From NCBI GenBank assembly GCA_036250195.1, contig JAVHZZ010000010.1, forward strand, positions 76,193,423 through 76,257,422: DNA of 64,000 nt, in the 5' to 3' direction. The notes beneath the pieces are model-generated. The model saw nothing but the letters and a program-made list of their open reading frames with translations, was not told the origin of the DNA and searched no databases. The translations under genes and the position numbers were made by a program. The DNA is from Mixophyes australis (lineage: Eukaryota; Chordata; Amphibia; Anura; Limnodynastidae). This document shows, in pieces, positions 11,389 through 20,863 of this stretch (the first letter of the stretch is position 1; the number at the start of each line of letters is the position of its first letter).

Positions 11389-11731
11389 CATCATCATCAT
11401 CATCATAAGGTATTTATATAGCGCCACTAATTACGCAGCGCTGTACAGAGAACTCACTCACATCAGTCCCTGCCCCATTGGAGCTTACAGTCTAAATTCT
11501 CAAATTAACACACAGACAGAGAGAGAGAGACTAAGGTTAATTTGATAGCAGCCAATTAATCTACTAGTATGTTTTTGGAATGTGGGAGGAAACCGGAGCA
11601 CCCAGAGGAAACCCACGCAAACACAGGGGGAACCTACAAACTCCACACAGATAAGGCCATGGTCAGGAATCAAAGTCATGACCCCAGTGCTGTGAGGCAG
11701 AAGTGCTAACCACTAAGCCACCATGCTACCC
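11389..11731 (-). mobile_element. tRNA-derived SINE with L2-type tail
   Basis: On the minus strand this reads tRNA-like head (GGTAGCATGGTGGCTTAGTG), a central domain (GTTTGCGTGGGTTTCCTCTG, GTGCTCCGGTTTCCTCCCAC), a CT/CA-rich stretch and a 3' tail (CAGCGCTGCGTAATTAGTGG, CGCTATATAAATA) ending in (GAT)n. The tail matches the L2 LINE at 6.1 kb. Full length for the family, about 345 bp. It is probably transcribed by RNA polymerase III when intact. Confidence 0.9.
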
Positions 11732-12652
11732 CTTTACAGCTTACCCCACCTCTAGGGGTTGTGCCTGTGACACTGTTTACAATTACCATTTGCATGTTGC
11801 CTGATTTACTACCCAATTCTACTATGTGACCCAACTTTCCTGTTGGTTACACAGACCCAATTTTATTATTAATAGATCCACTATGAATTTGTTAACTTAT
11901 TGATACCAAACAGGCCTATGTCCAGCATATTCGTTAAGCTTATACTCATTTTCTCAACTCCTTTGTGTGACAGAATGCTTTATTTGACATATGGGCTGCC
12001 ATTCATCATGCTATTGAGGAATACATACAGGCTTCAAGCTAAGAACAGCTCCCTCCCGGCTGTCCAAAGTCTTGTTAGGTGTCAACAAACTCTCCAATAT
12101 CAGGATGCAGTTTAACCCTCAGTGACCTTTGAAGCTGCTCAGCTTTCCCTAAAGGTGTTGCTGATATCTTTTAACATAAAGGTTGGCAGAAGACCCAGGT
12201 AAACATACACCAGACCCTCTGACTTCGCACTTTACACCTCAGTAGCTCAATTTATCAATAGATTCATTTGATATAACATGTTTACACTGCAGTTAGGATT
12301 AGGCCTTATTCCCAATTATGTTATTGCTTAATCCTAATAACTGTAATTTCTCTTTGTTTACCCACACACAACATTCCCCCGAACATCGTGGCGGTGCCCA
12401 TATTCAGGTACTGCGATACCTCAGCATTGCGGATTTCTCCTCGCACTCTATAGATGTCTGCAGCAGAGTGCCTTTGCGACCATTCCAGAATTACTCCATG
12501 GCTAGTTGAATACCAGCCTATGACTGCAGCATGCAGGCTCTAATACACTGCACACTTTGCTGTAGTGGCCATAGAGGTCAATCATTTATATGGCTACCTT
12601 CATTCTTAATGCTCTTTCAAATCAACAAATGCATGTCATGTATATAAATGTC
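11732..12652. other. Unassigned 0.9 kb
   Basis: No gene, inverted repeat or clear repeat end. Short open frames here carry no motifs. It may continue the unclassified sequence left of the SINE (10.7-11.4 kb), but I cannot show that. Confidence 0.4.
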
Positions 12653-12660
12653 ATATAATG

Positions 12661-12975
12661 CATACTTGCCAACTCTCCCGGAATGTCCGGGAGACTCCCG
12701 CATTTTGCGAGAATCTCCCGGACTCCCGGGCGAGTCTCCCGCATCTGGATAATTCTGCCCACTTCCTAGTGAAGTGGGCAGAATTAAAACCCAAACACCG
12801 CGATTCCCGGTGAATCGCGGCATTTGGCCCCATCCCCGCTGTCAAATGACGCGTTTTGCATCATCACGGTTTGGGGGCAGGTCCAAAATGACGTGCATTT
12901 TGGAGCCCCACCCCCCGTTACGCCCACCTCCTCTGCAGGCTCCCGGATTTGAAGAACAGAAGGTTGGTAAGTATG
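12661..12975. mobile_element. CATACTT-family hAT MITE, copy 1
   Basis: Ends CATACTTGCCAACTC and its imperfect complement GTTGGTAAGTATG are flanked by a perfect 8-bp duplication ATATAATG (12653-12660 and 12976-12983). The 315-bp interior is GC- and CpG-rich with stacked hairpins: CTCCCGGAATGTCCGGGAG, CCCACTTCCTAGTGAAGTGGG-like arms near 12759-12779, and CCGCGATTCCCGG..AATCGCGG near 12798-12820. No coding sequence. The 8-bp duplication places it with hAT. Sister copies are at 19479, 24113 and 51747. Confidence 0.93.
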
Positions 12976-12983
12976 ATATAATG

Positions 12984-13448
12984 TGAGGATTTCAGTTACA
13001 GTACATGCTGACTTCAAGGGTGAAGTCACTCGGTTTTAGTGTGGTCCTTTAATAGGTAACATACCATATAGCCGTTGGGTAATTGAAGTATCGTGCACTG
13101 GGGCATGATGGTGTGCATTACACAAAAGTTGAATAACTACATGTAAAAGCATACTGCACTTTCCCACCACCAGGAGAACTGGTAGAACTGGTTGAACAGC
13201 CTTGGGTTAAAGGGTCAGTTCATGTAGTATTAAAAAGATGTCAGGATTGGGTAAATGACAACAAAGAACAAAATCATAACTTATTCTTATGGACATTAAA
13301 TTGAAAATATATTGATCTGGACAGAATGTTTTGTTTGACATTTGAGCTGAGTAAAACAAAAATGCCCTATTTCTGATACATGGCAATTTTCATAATTATT
13401 TACCCACTGATGGCCCCATTCCAATTAAGTGATATGGCTACATGTTGT
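12984..13448. other. Unassigned
   Basis: AT-rich, with no supported feature. Confidence 0.5.
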
Positions 13449-13711
13449 CAGGGGCGAACGCAGGATTTAGAAGGGGGGGTTTCCGCCGTAAAAAAAAAAA
13501 ATATTGCGAGAGGGAGCTGCTGCGCATGCGCAGCAGCTCCATTTCGGCGAGTCTGAATTCTACAGCAGCCGCGGCGCTGTCAAGCAGCATCCGCGGCAGT
13601 GCTGTATTATACTACAATACAACACTGCTGCGGACGCTTCTTTGACTGCTGTATAGTTCCGTTGGTTCGCGGAGGGGAGGGGTTTCTGGACCCCCCCTGC
13701 GTGCGCAACTG
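13449..13711 (+). mobile_element. CAGGGGCGNACGCAGG-family hAT MITE, copy 1
   Basis: Left end CAGGGGCGAACGCAGG, right end CCTGCGTGCGCAACTG (the complement with changes). The interior carries GAGCTGCTGCGCATGCGCAG palindromic sequence and an imperfect inverted pair around GCATCCGCGGCAGTGCTGTA / GCTGCGGACGCTTC. The related element at 32769 is in the opposite orientation. Only a 5-bp match (GTTGT) remains between the flanks, so the duplication is not clean. Confidence 0.75.
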
Positions 13712-13814
13712 GTTGTGGTATATGCTCTTATATAGAAAAACCCTTATAGTAACCCCATTTTATGGATGTACCCCAGACATTATTACTCTGTTTTAGTGTT
13801 TAACTTCTTAACAA

Positions 13815-14215
13815 GAAGGTAAGTAATGCATCAGAGGTTTAGACCCAATATCTTTCTCCAGGACCATAGTCTTTCCAATCAGTAAAACAATTTCCCATAT
13901 GTTATTTAGGATTTCTTTACCCTTAAATTCCTATTGGTTGTCAATCGGAAGCAGTTTAGGACAAGTCGTCTTTGAGGACAGTCAATTAACTACTAATGGT
14001 TTAAGAAGAGATATAATAAAAGCATTTAAGGCGAGCTCAGGAAAGACAGAAACCACCCTTGGAGTAGAAGGACTCAGAGGCAGCTTAAACTGAAAAGAGA
14101 CACGATTAATATGTTCCAAAATCTTGTAAGACCCAATTAAATGAGGAGCTAATTTGAGAGAGGTACTTGAAGTCTGATGTTTGTAGCAAAGAGCTAAACC
14201 TTATCTTCTGGACGT
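13815..14215 (-). pseudogene. Ty3/gypsy pol C-terminus with chromodomain (degenerate)
   Basis: Minus-strand translation with frameshifts gives the end of a Ty3/gypsy integrase: EDKV near 14210, then NIRLQVP, a hydrophobic 'IG.YKILEHIN' pattern and SLLKP. This is the usual GDKVWLST-NLRLKVP-FHVSLLKP layout. It is followed by a chromodomain-like stretch (EFKGKEIL, then a shifted 'GK..VLEKD.GSKPL' matching the usual WKGYGPEE-WEP). Stops and phase changes are frequent, so this is an old fragment. Chromodomains steer integration to particular chromatin in this family. Capsid, protease and RT are not present here. Confidence 0.6.
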
Positions 14216-15060
14216 AACAAAGGAGCTGTTTCTTACCTCTTTGCTGCCTTTCCAAGTTGTCCCTGCGGTCCTCAGGCTCTGCTGGTTTCAGACCTCTCTG
14301 TAAGATGCTGTCCAGTCTATCTCAACTCCAGAGATCCCTCCAGAATCAGTGTATGGATGTGGCCATTTTGGATTCGATCACATGATTCCTCTCAGCCAAT
14401 CAGGTGATAACAGCCTTCATTTCAGATTCCCTCCAAAACCAGTTCATGGGAGCTGCCATCTTGGATATAGTCACCTGATCCATCTCAGCAACTCAGAGTG
14501 CTGCTTCTGGCCAGCTGACTGCAGTCTCCAATCAAGAACCAACAACAACTCTAAAAGGACTTCCTGGAGCCCTTACCTGTTGTCAGTGCAATGTTGTATT
14601 TCAGCAGTCTTGCTATCAATCCAGTTATCAATCCAGCTTAGACAGTGCAGTCTGCATTCCGGCTCCAGTCCCATTCCAGCACTCTGATTCCATCCATTCT
14701 GGTTCCTGTCTGGTTCCAGTGATCCACTTTCAATATCTGGTTACAGCATTCCAGTTACAGCAATCCTCTTTTATCATTACGGTTACAGCATTCCGGTTCC
14801 AGCCCGGTCCAGCATTCCGGTTACAGCCCGGTCCAGCAGTCCAGTTCCTGTTTGCTCTCCTCTGCTAGTGTAATCACCATCTGCACCAGTCCATTCACTA
14901 CATGCAGTGGAACATTATCAGGCCACCCAGCTTTGTCCACGTAGTCACCAGTCCAGCTCCAGAGACACAACCCAGTCTGGGTACAGACAGAGCTGAATGT
15001 CAATGTCTATCTCTTGTAACGAGTGGAAGCCTTAAGAAGTAGGAGTTTGGAAATTAGGAG
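14216..15060. repeat. Degenerate GGTTACAGCATTCC repeats, LTR/leader-like
   Basis: The stretch 14560-14860 repeats short phrases of the type GGTTACAGCATTCCGG and TTCCAGCCCGGTCCAGCA. It borders the gypsy pol remnant and could be part of that element's LTR or leader, but no TG..CA ends or paired LTR are visible. No credible coding sequence. Confidence 0.4.
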
Positions 15061-15997
15061 GGATACTGTAGACAATGAATAAAAGAGTTGTATTAGTAGA
15101 TTGTTAAGTGCAAATTCTGTCCACAAGAGACAGGAATCTGATTTCCCCTTTCCATTCTCCCATTCTCCTATTGGATTGGGGGGGGTAGTGGAAGCAAAGT
15201 CCAGCTTCACACTAAAATCTTTGAAGATTTAAAGGTCTACAAAACCTGGAGACTAACCTTATCCCTTGATCCCTTATCCCTTGATCTGAGACAATTTTAA
15301 GAAGCAGACAGTGAAGACAAAAGATCTCAATCTTATCAAGATGAGAGACTGCTCCTGATTGGCTGCATGACTTTTAACAAGCCGTCCAGCTGGACCTTTA
15401 TTCTTTTCATAACGCTAAACAGGTTTAAAGAGGTGTACGGTTATTAGAGTGGCAAACCATTTTCTTAAAACTCGCAATTGTAGTTTTAAGAAATGTAACA
15501 CATTACACAGGGAGGAGAAGGTACTCAACCTTTGTCTTAGTAATCACTTGCACAAAACTGATGAGGAGACTGTCTGTGTCTGGATTCCAATTTAAGGGGT
15601 AACAGTAAAGCCCTCACTCAATCAGTAGGTAGGGCAAAACTCTATGTTTTGATGCACCAAGGCACAACTAGACATAGATCTTTATTGGGTTGGTATTATT
15701 GGCATATGCAAGAGCAGGGGGAATTACATGTGCATTCAGCTCCCTTTTGCTACCCCATCGCTCCTGTCACCAACCACTCACTGCCATAGCAAGTGCAGTT
15801 ACTGACAGTTAGAGGAGCAGGGGCAGGAGAGGAAGAGTATTTCCTATTTCTATAGGTGTTTGAAGACTCCTGTCAGTTAGACCCCCGGACTCATTAATTA
15901 GGAAAACAAAAGACAGTAATAGCTGAGCCAGCCTTTTGATATATGCAGTCAATTGCTAAAATGCATTTAATTTAATATTGTTTATGCTTGATACCGC
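15061..15997. other. Unassigned 0.9 kb
   Basis: No supported gene. A short duplicated phrase CTTATCCCTTGATC occurs near 15258-15285. Confidence 0.5.
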
Positions 15998-16342
15998 CAC
16001 TGTTTGTAGGCCAGTTTATTAGGTACACCTGCTCTTTAATGCAAAATATCTAATCAGCCAATCATGTGGCAGCAACTCAATGCATAAAAGCGTGCAGACA
16101 TGATCAAGAGGTTCAGTTGCTACTCAGGCCAAACAACAGAATGGGGAAGAAAGTGACTTTGACCATGGAATGATTGTTGGTGCCATACGGGGTGGTTTGA
16201 GTATCTCAGAAACTGTTGATCTCCTGGGGTTTTCACAAACAACAGTCTCTAGAGATTACAGAGAATAGTGTGCAAAACAAAGAACATCCAGTGAGCTGTA
16301 GCTCCGTGGGAAAAATCACAATGTTAATGAGGTCAGAGGAGA

Positions 16343-16633
16343 ATGGCCAAACTGGTTCAAACTGACAAGAAGGCAACAATAACTCAACGTTACAACAATG
16401 GTATACAGAAGAGCATCTCTGAACGCACAGCAAATAGAACCTTGAAATGGATGCGCTACATCAGCAGAAGACAATTACTGCTGCAACAGTACAATTGTAG
16501 AATCAGAAATTGGAGTAAACAACATGAATCCATAGATCCATCCTGCCATGTGTCAACAGCTCAGGCTGGTGGTGGTGTAATGGTCTGGGGAATGTTTTTT
16601 TTGGCACACATTAAGTCCCTTAATACCAATTGA
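16343..16633 (+). pseudogene. Tc1 transposase fragment with internal deletion
   Basis: A 96-residue frame with the Tc1 pattern MAKLVQTDKKATITQRYNNG, KSISERTANRTL and, near residue 76, GGGVMVWGMFF. Between SRRQLLLQQ and NCRIRNWSKQHES the part that normally carries the first catalytic aspartate (the usual WSDES block) is missing, so roughly 40-50 residues have been deleted. The frame opens inside the former protein, so the methionine is not the original start. A stop and phase change follow at 'HIKSLNTN'. Confidence 0.85.
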
Positions 16634-16739
16634 GCATTGTTTAAATTCCACAGCCTACCTGAGTATTGTTGCTGACCATGTGCATCCCTTTATGGCCAGA
16701 GTCTACAGATCGTCTAATGGCTATGTTCAGCAGGACAAT

Positions 16740-16847
16740 CATCATCATTTATTTATATAGCGCCACTAATTCCGCAGCGCTGTACAGAGAACTCATTCAC
16801 ATCAGTCCCTACCCCATTGGAGCTTACAGTCTAAATTCCCTAATATA

Positions 16848-16894
<47 letters not shown>

Positions 16895-17093
16895 GGGTCA
16901 AATTTGATAGCAGCCAATTAACCTACTAGTATGTTTTTGGAGTGTGGGAGAACATTGGAGCACCTGGAGGAAACCCACGCAAGCACAGGGAGAACATACA
17001 ATCTCCACACAGATAAGGCCATGGTCGGGAATTGAACTCATGACCCCAGTGCTGTGAGGCAGAAGTGCTAACCACTAGGCCACTGTGCTGGCC
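16740..17093 (-). mobile_element. tRNA-derived SINE inside the Tc1 element
   Basis: A full-length minus-strand copy with head GGCCAGCACAGTGGCCTAGTGG-like sequence at the high-coordinate end and tail at 16740-16800. It has a long (CA)n tract at 16853-16894 in its variable region. The 5-bp direct repeat ACAAT flanks it (16735-16739 and 17094-17098), which marks the insertion site inside the transposase remnant. Confidence 0.92.
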
Positions 17094-17434
17094 ACAATAT
17101 GCTTTGTCACAAACCACACATCTTCTCAAGCTGGTTTCCTGAACATAACAATAAGTTCAGTGTACTCCAATTACCCTCCACAGTCACCAGATCTCAATTC
17201 AATATAGCACCTTTGGGATGTGGTAGAAACTGACATTCCCAGCATGAATGTGCAACCAACAACTGCAGCAACTGAGTGATGCTATCATGTCAGAATGGAC
17301 CAGATCCTCTAAGAAAGGTCTCCTGCACCTTCTTGAATTCATGCCACAAATAATTTTAGACTGTTTTGGGGGGCAAAGTAGTAATCCTACACAGTACTAG
17401 AAAGGTGTATGTAATAAAATTGCCACTGACTGAA

Positions 17435-18302
17435 TAGTTTAATGTTTCAAGCCAGACAAAATGAAAAGACAGAGTAAGTCTTTTAAATTAAAATATTGAA
17501 CAACTCGGAGTAATTGTATATTACGGATATATAAAATGAGTTCTCAACATTGATCTCTAAATACACATTTCTTTGCAGAATCTATGGTTTCTCAGGATGT
17601 ATTTTTAATAGTATTTGCCTTTTATCACTTACGTGCAGACAAATACTTATATAGGATCAGACTTGCAAAGGACCAACTTAATAAACATTTTCCACATTCC
17701 CAACATTACTGAACAGGGGCCTCCTGACTATCTGACAGAGCTGTCATATCAAGTAATTATTCATAATCTTTGACTGCACCACTGCTGCACTGAACTTAGG
17801 GTAAACCTATATCTCATACCTACTTATAATAGTATTTGATTTTTACACATTTATTTTCATGTTTCCAAAAAATATAAGACATTTCCAACAAACCTAAATA
17901 TTACAATTCTAAAATCTTTTGAAATCCTTTACTACGTCTTGAAATATGCAACTTTTATTTTCTTACATTTTCTGTATTCTAAGAACTTGGGATATTCAAT
18001 TACCAGTTAACTTAACACCTTAGGTTCTTTTAACAAAATGTACAAATTAATAACACCTTTAAGAAATGGCATTCCACAAATCACCATGTCGGAGTAAAAA
18101 AGGTCAGGTTGCTTTCTGGTAAAAAGAATAATTTTGGGTGTAAAAGATTAGAGATGAGTGTTTCTACAAAAGCCAGCATGCTTTGGCAGCCATACTTGCA
18201 CTTGTAGTTCTACAAATGCCAGTATACCATAGCAGTTTATGGTTGCTTGGGTCTGCTGTGTACAGACCCACATACAAAAACATTAATTTCTTACATTTAA
18301 TG
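17435..18302. other. Unassigned 0.9 kb
   Basis: AT-rich, no gene, no repeat ends recognised. Confidence 0.5.
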
Positions 18303-18617
18303 CCGTCTTATTATAATTTATTCATATAGCGGTGTCATATTACGCAGAGCTGTACAGATAATACTTTTCATTCACAAAAGTCCCTGTACTATTGGCGCTT
18401 ACAGTCTAAATTCCCAAACACACAAGCACACACACACTAAGGTGCCAGAAACCAATAGAACCAGTATGTCACTGGTGTGTGGGAGGAAATCGAAGCACCC
18501 AGGCAAACACAAGGAGAACATGTAAATTCCACACAGATAGAGCCATGGTTGGCATCAAACTCATGACCCCAGAGCCGTGAGGAAGCGATGCTAACCACTG
18601 TGCCACCATGCTACTCC
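18303..18617 (-). mobile_element. tRNA-derived SINE, old diverged copy
   Basis: Same order as the other SINEs (head at 18617, tail at 18303), but with many substitutions and small deletions: for example the tail reads ATTCATATAGCGGTGTCATA and the (ATC)n end is missing. It is older than the copies at 11.4, 16.7, 20.2 and 22.9 kb by this measure. Confidence 0.85.
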
Positions 18618-19470
18618 AATACCCACTGACAGGTGTGTTGGGAGGAGATCTGTGTTCTCAGCACAAGGTTTTTTCCCCCAAGGCGAGGGACAGATATTAT
18701 TGCCCTGTGTTAAACAGGCCAGGGCTATGACAGTGGACCCCATGCTGCGTGTTTCCCTGTTATAGTGTGACCAGACCACCCGTCATAGTCTGGTGCTTAT
18801 ACGGTGTTTCTCAGCGGAGTTGCTGCAACCACCCAAAGCTATGAATGCTGGTATTCAGGAGATCAGATGAGGATGATGAACGATATCTCAAGTATTCCAC
18901 CTCATGATAATACCCTTAAGGTGTATCTTTATACGCTTTAAACATATTTACATGCTGATGCATTTACGTGTTTATTTTTAATTGCCTGTATTGTTGGATA
19001 TGTGCAACTTACAATAAACACATACATTTATTCCTTTGTTCCATGTATTTTATGCCTGCGCTTTTGACGTGTCCAACTCTAAATGATCCTCAATGTTGCG
19101 AATAGAGATACTGTTTTGAATTCAAGTTTACAAGTTTTATTGTGGAATCCAAAAACAAAAACACCAACCTGGTTTAGGTGAAACCAAAATAAAATAAGGG
19201 TTTTGGAAACAAACACTGGGTGGTTTACTCCTCTCTAGTAAAAATAAATAAATTATGTTTTGGTTATAGACTCATCAGGCAAAATATGTGAGTTATTGGA
19301 GTGTAGGTGAATATGATATAGCAAAAAATGGAACAGATCCTGGAAAACAGAGAGAGGTCATTTACTAACTTATCTCAAATGTGCAAATATACACTAAAAT
19401 CATAGCAACCAGACAGACATTATTTTCACAGTTTATAACTCCTTATTTATTAAACAGATGATAACATTGA
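18618..19470. other. Unassigned 0.85 kb
   Basis: No supported feature. The short minus-strand frame that overlaps the SINE head is not a gene. Confidence 0.5.
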
Positions 19471-19478
19471 TGATAAGC

Positions 19479-19754
19479 CATACTTGCCAACTCTCCCTGA
19501 ATGTCTGGGAGACTCCCGTATTTCAGGTGAGTCTCACGGACTCCCGGGAGAGTGTGGCAATCTCCCGCAGAATTAGGTCCAAAACGCTGCGATTCACCGG
19601 GAATCGCTGCGTTTGGCCTGGCCCCCTGCTGTAGAATGATGCGTTTGCGTCATTACGTCACGGGGGGCGGGTCCAAAATGACGCAAATTCTTTAGACCCG
19701 GCCCCCTCATCCCCACCTCTCCCGGAAGCCAACTTCAGAAAGTTGTAAAGTATG
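19479..19754. mobile_element. CATACTT-family hAT MITE, copy 2
   Basis: Starts CATACTTGCCAACTCTCCC and ends AAAGTATG, flanked by a perfect 8-bp duplication TGATAAGC (19471-19478 and 19755-19762). The interior keeps the CTCCCGG hairpin block, a GCGATTCACCGGGAATCGC hairpin and ATGACGCAAATTC. It is 276 bp with no coding sequence. Confidence 0.93.
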
Positions 19755-19762
19755 TGATAAGC

Positions 19763-20201
19763 TTCATCAGTATGTTACATTTAATAACTTCAATTTGGCG
19801 TCCTTGATAGTTGACCTGAAAAAAAACAAGTCTGGCTTGGGGAAGTGTCTGATTGCACACTAAGCTACATACAAAAGTCTTATTTGTAATATGATCTATT
19901 CACATACATTACACATAGTAAATTCCATGCATTTTAATCCTTCAAAAATGACATTTAAAATTGTGTGCAAACATATTCTACTGTTTATGATGTGGAGAAT
20001 TACTTCTATTCATGTGAACATGAAGATTTTCCATATGTCTGTCCCCTCTGGCCTTGCTCTTCCACTCTTGATTTACCCCTGATAGAGATCTACATGTCTG
20101 TTGAAATTCTTGTTTTCCAAGAATATAGTCTCTGGATGTACAAGTAGATCCTGTACTGTACCCAAAAGAAATGTAGCAGTGGCTTTAAGACTCCAGGCGG
20201 T
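19763..20201. other. Unassigned
   Basis: No supported gene. Two overlapping open frames of about 60 codons on the plus strand show no motif. Confidence 0.5.
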
Positions 20202-20205
20202 AAAT

Positions 20206-20568
20206 CATCATCATCATCAGCATCATTTATTTATATAGCGCCACTAATTCCGCAGCGCTGTACAGAGAACTCATTCACATCAGTCCTTGCCCCATTGGAG
20301 CTTACAGTCTAAATTCCCTAATATAGACACACACACAGACAGGCAGAGAGGGAGACAGACAGGGAGAGACTAGGGTCAAATTTGATAGCAGCCAATCAAC
20401 CTACTAGTATGTTTTTGGAGTGTGGGAGGAAACCGGAGCACCTGGAGGAAACCCACGCAAACACAGGGAGAACATACAAACTCCACACAGATAAGGCCAT
20501 GGTCGGAATCGAACTCATGACCCCAGTGCTGTGAGGCAGAAGTGCTAACCACTAGGCCACTGTGCTGC
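20206..20568 (-). mobile_element. tRNA-derived SINE
   Basis: Full-length copy: head at 20568 (GCAGCACAGTGGCCTAGTGG on the minus strand), central domain, a GA/CA-rich variable part (20325-20370) and tail ending in (TGA)n. It is flanked by AAAT (20202-20205 and 20569-20572). It is close in sequence to the 16.7 kb copy. Confidence 0.92.
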
Positions 20569-20593
20569 AAATGTATTATACTGTGACTTGTGC

Positions 20594-20700
20594 ATATTCA
20601 GCGACCTTGACAGCTAAATTTAAAATGGCAATGTGTTTAAAGGCAAAACTTGCCTTTAAACACATTGCCGTTTTAAATTTGCGCTGCAAAGTCGCCAAAT
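20594..20700. repeat. Foldback sequence (imperfect palindrome)
   Basis: Arms AAATTTAAAATGGCAATGTG.. and the complementary half around 20650-20685 (..CACATTGCCGTTTTAAATTT) meet at AAAGGCAAAACTTGCCTTT. It resembles the core of the palindromic MITE at 54727 in layout only; clear outer ends are missing, so it may be a MITE remnant. Confidence 0.65.
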
Positions 20701-20863
20701 ATTGGTGATTTGCTACAATCGCTGATTAATCTATCCCCAGGTTATATAGGAATCCTTGGTTTCCAAAATGTTCCAGCCAATGTTAAATGTTACTTCATAT
20801 TTTAAGTATAATAATATCTGATAAAATCAGAAGATTTATGTGGTGCAATTTAAAGGGTGTAGG

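Larger units (their letters stand above)
15998..17434 (+). mobile_element. Tc1/mariner transposon, defective, split by a SINE
   Basis: The ends CAGTTTATTAGGTACACCT (16012) and AAGGTGTATGTAATAAAATT (near 17402) are inverted and match a Tc1-type family common in fish and frogs. Remains of a DD(E/D) transposase run through it: an HTH-like region (GMIVGAIRGGLSISETVDLLGFS) at 16160-16240, KSISERTANRTLKWM at 16410-16450, an internal deletion, QHESIDPSC near 16520-16550, GGGVMVWGMFF near 16571-16602, and a C-terminal part at 17140-17360 with frameshifts. A SINE sits at 16740-17093. The element is inactive. Confidence 0.9.

Noticed and set aside
10730..12509. Plus-strand frames of 60-99 codons as exons
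   Set aside because: No motifs, no flanking splice pattern that fits, and the region is cut by a SINE. Left as unassigned.
13814..13824. AAGGTAAGTAA as a genuine splice donor of a gene
   Set aside because: No coding exon upstream on the plus strand; the neighbouring coding remnant is on the minus strand. Counted as background for the donor motif.
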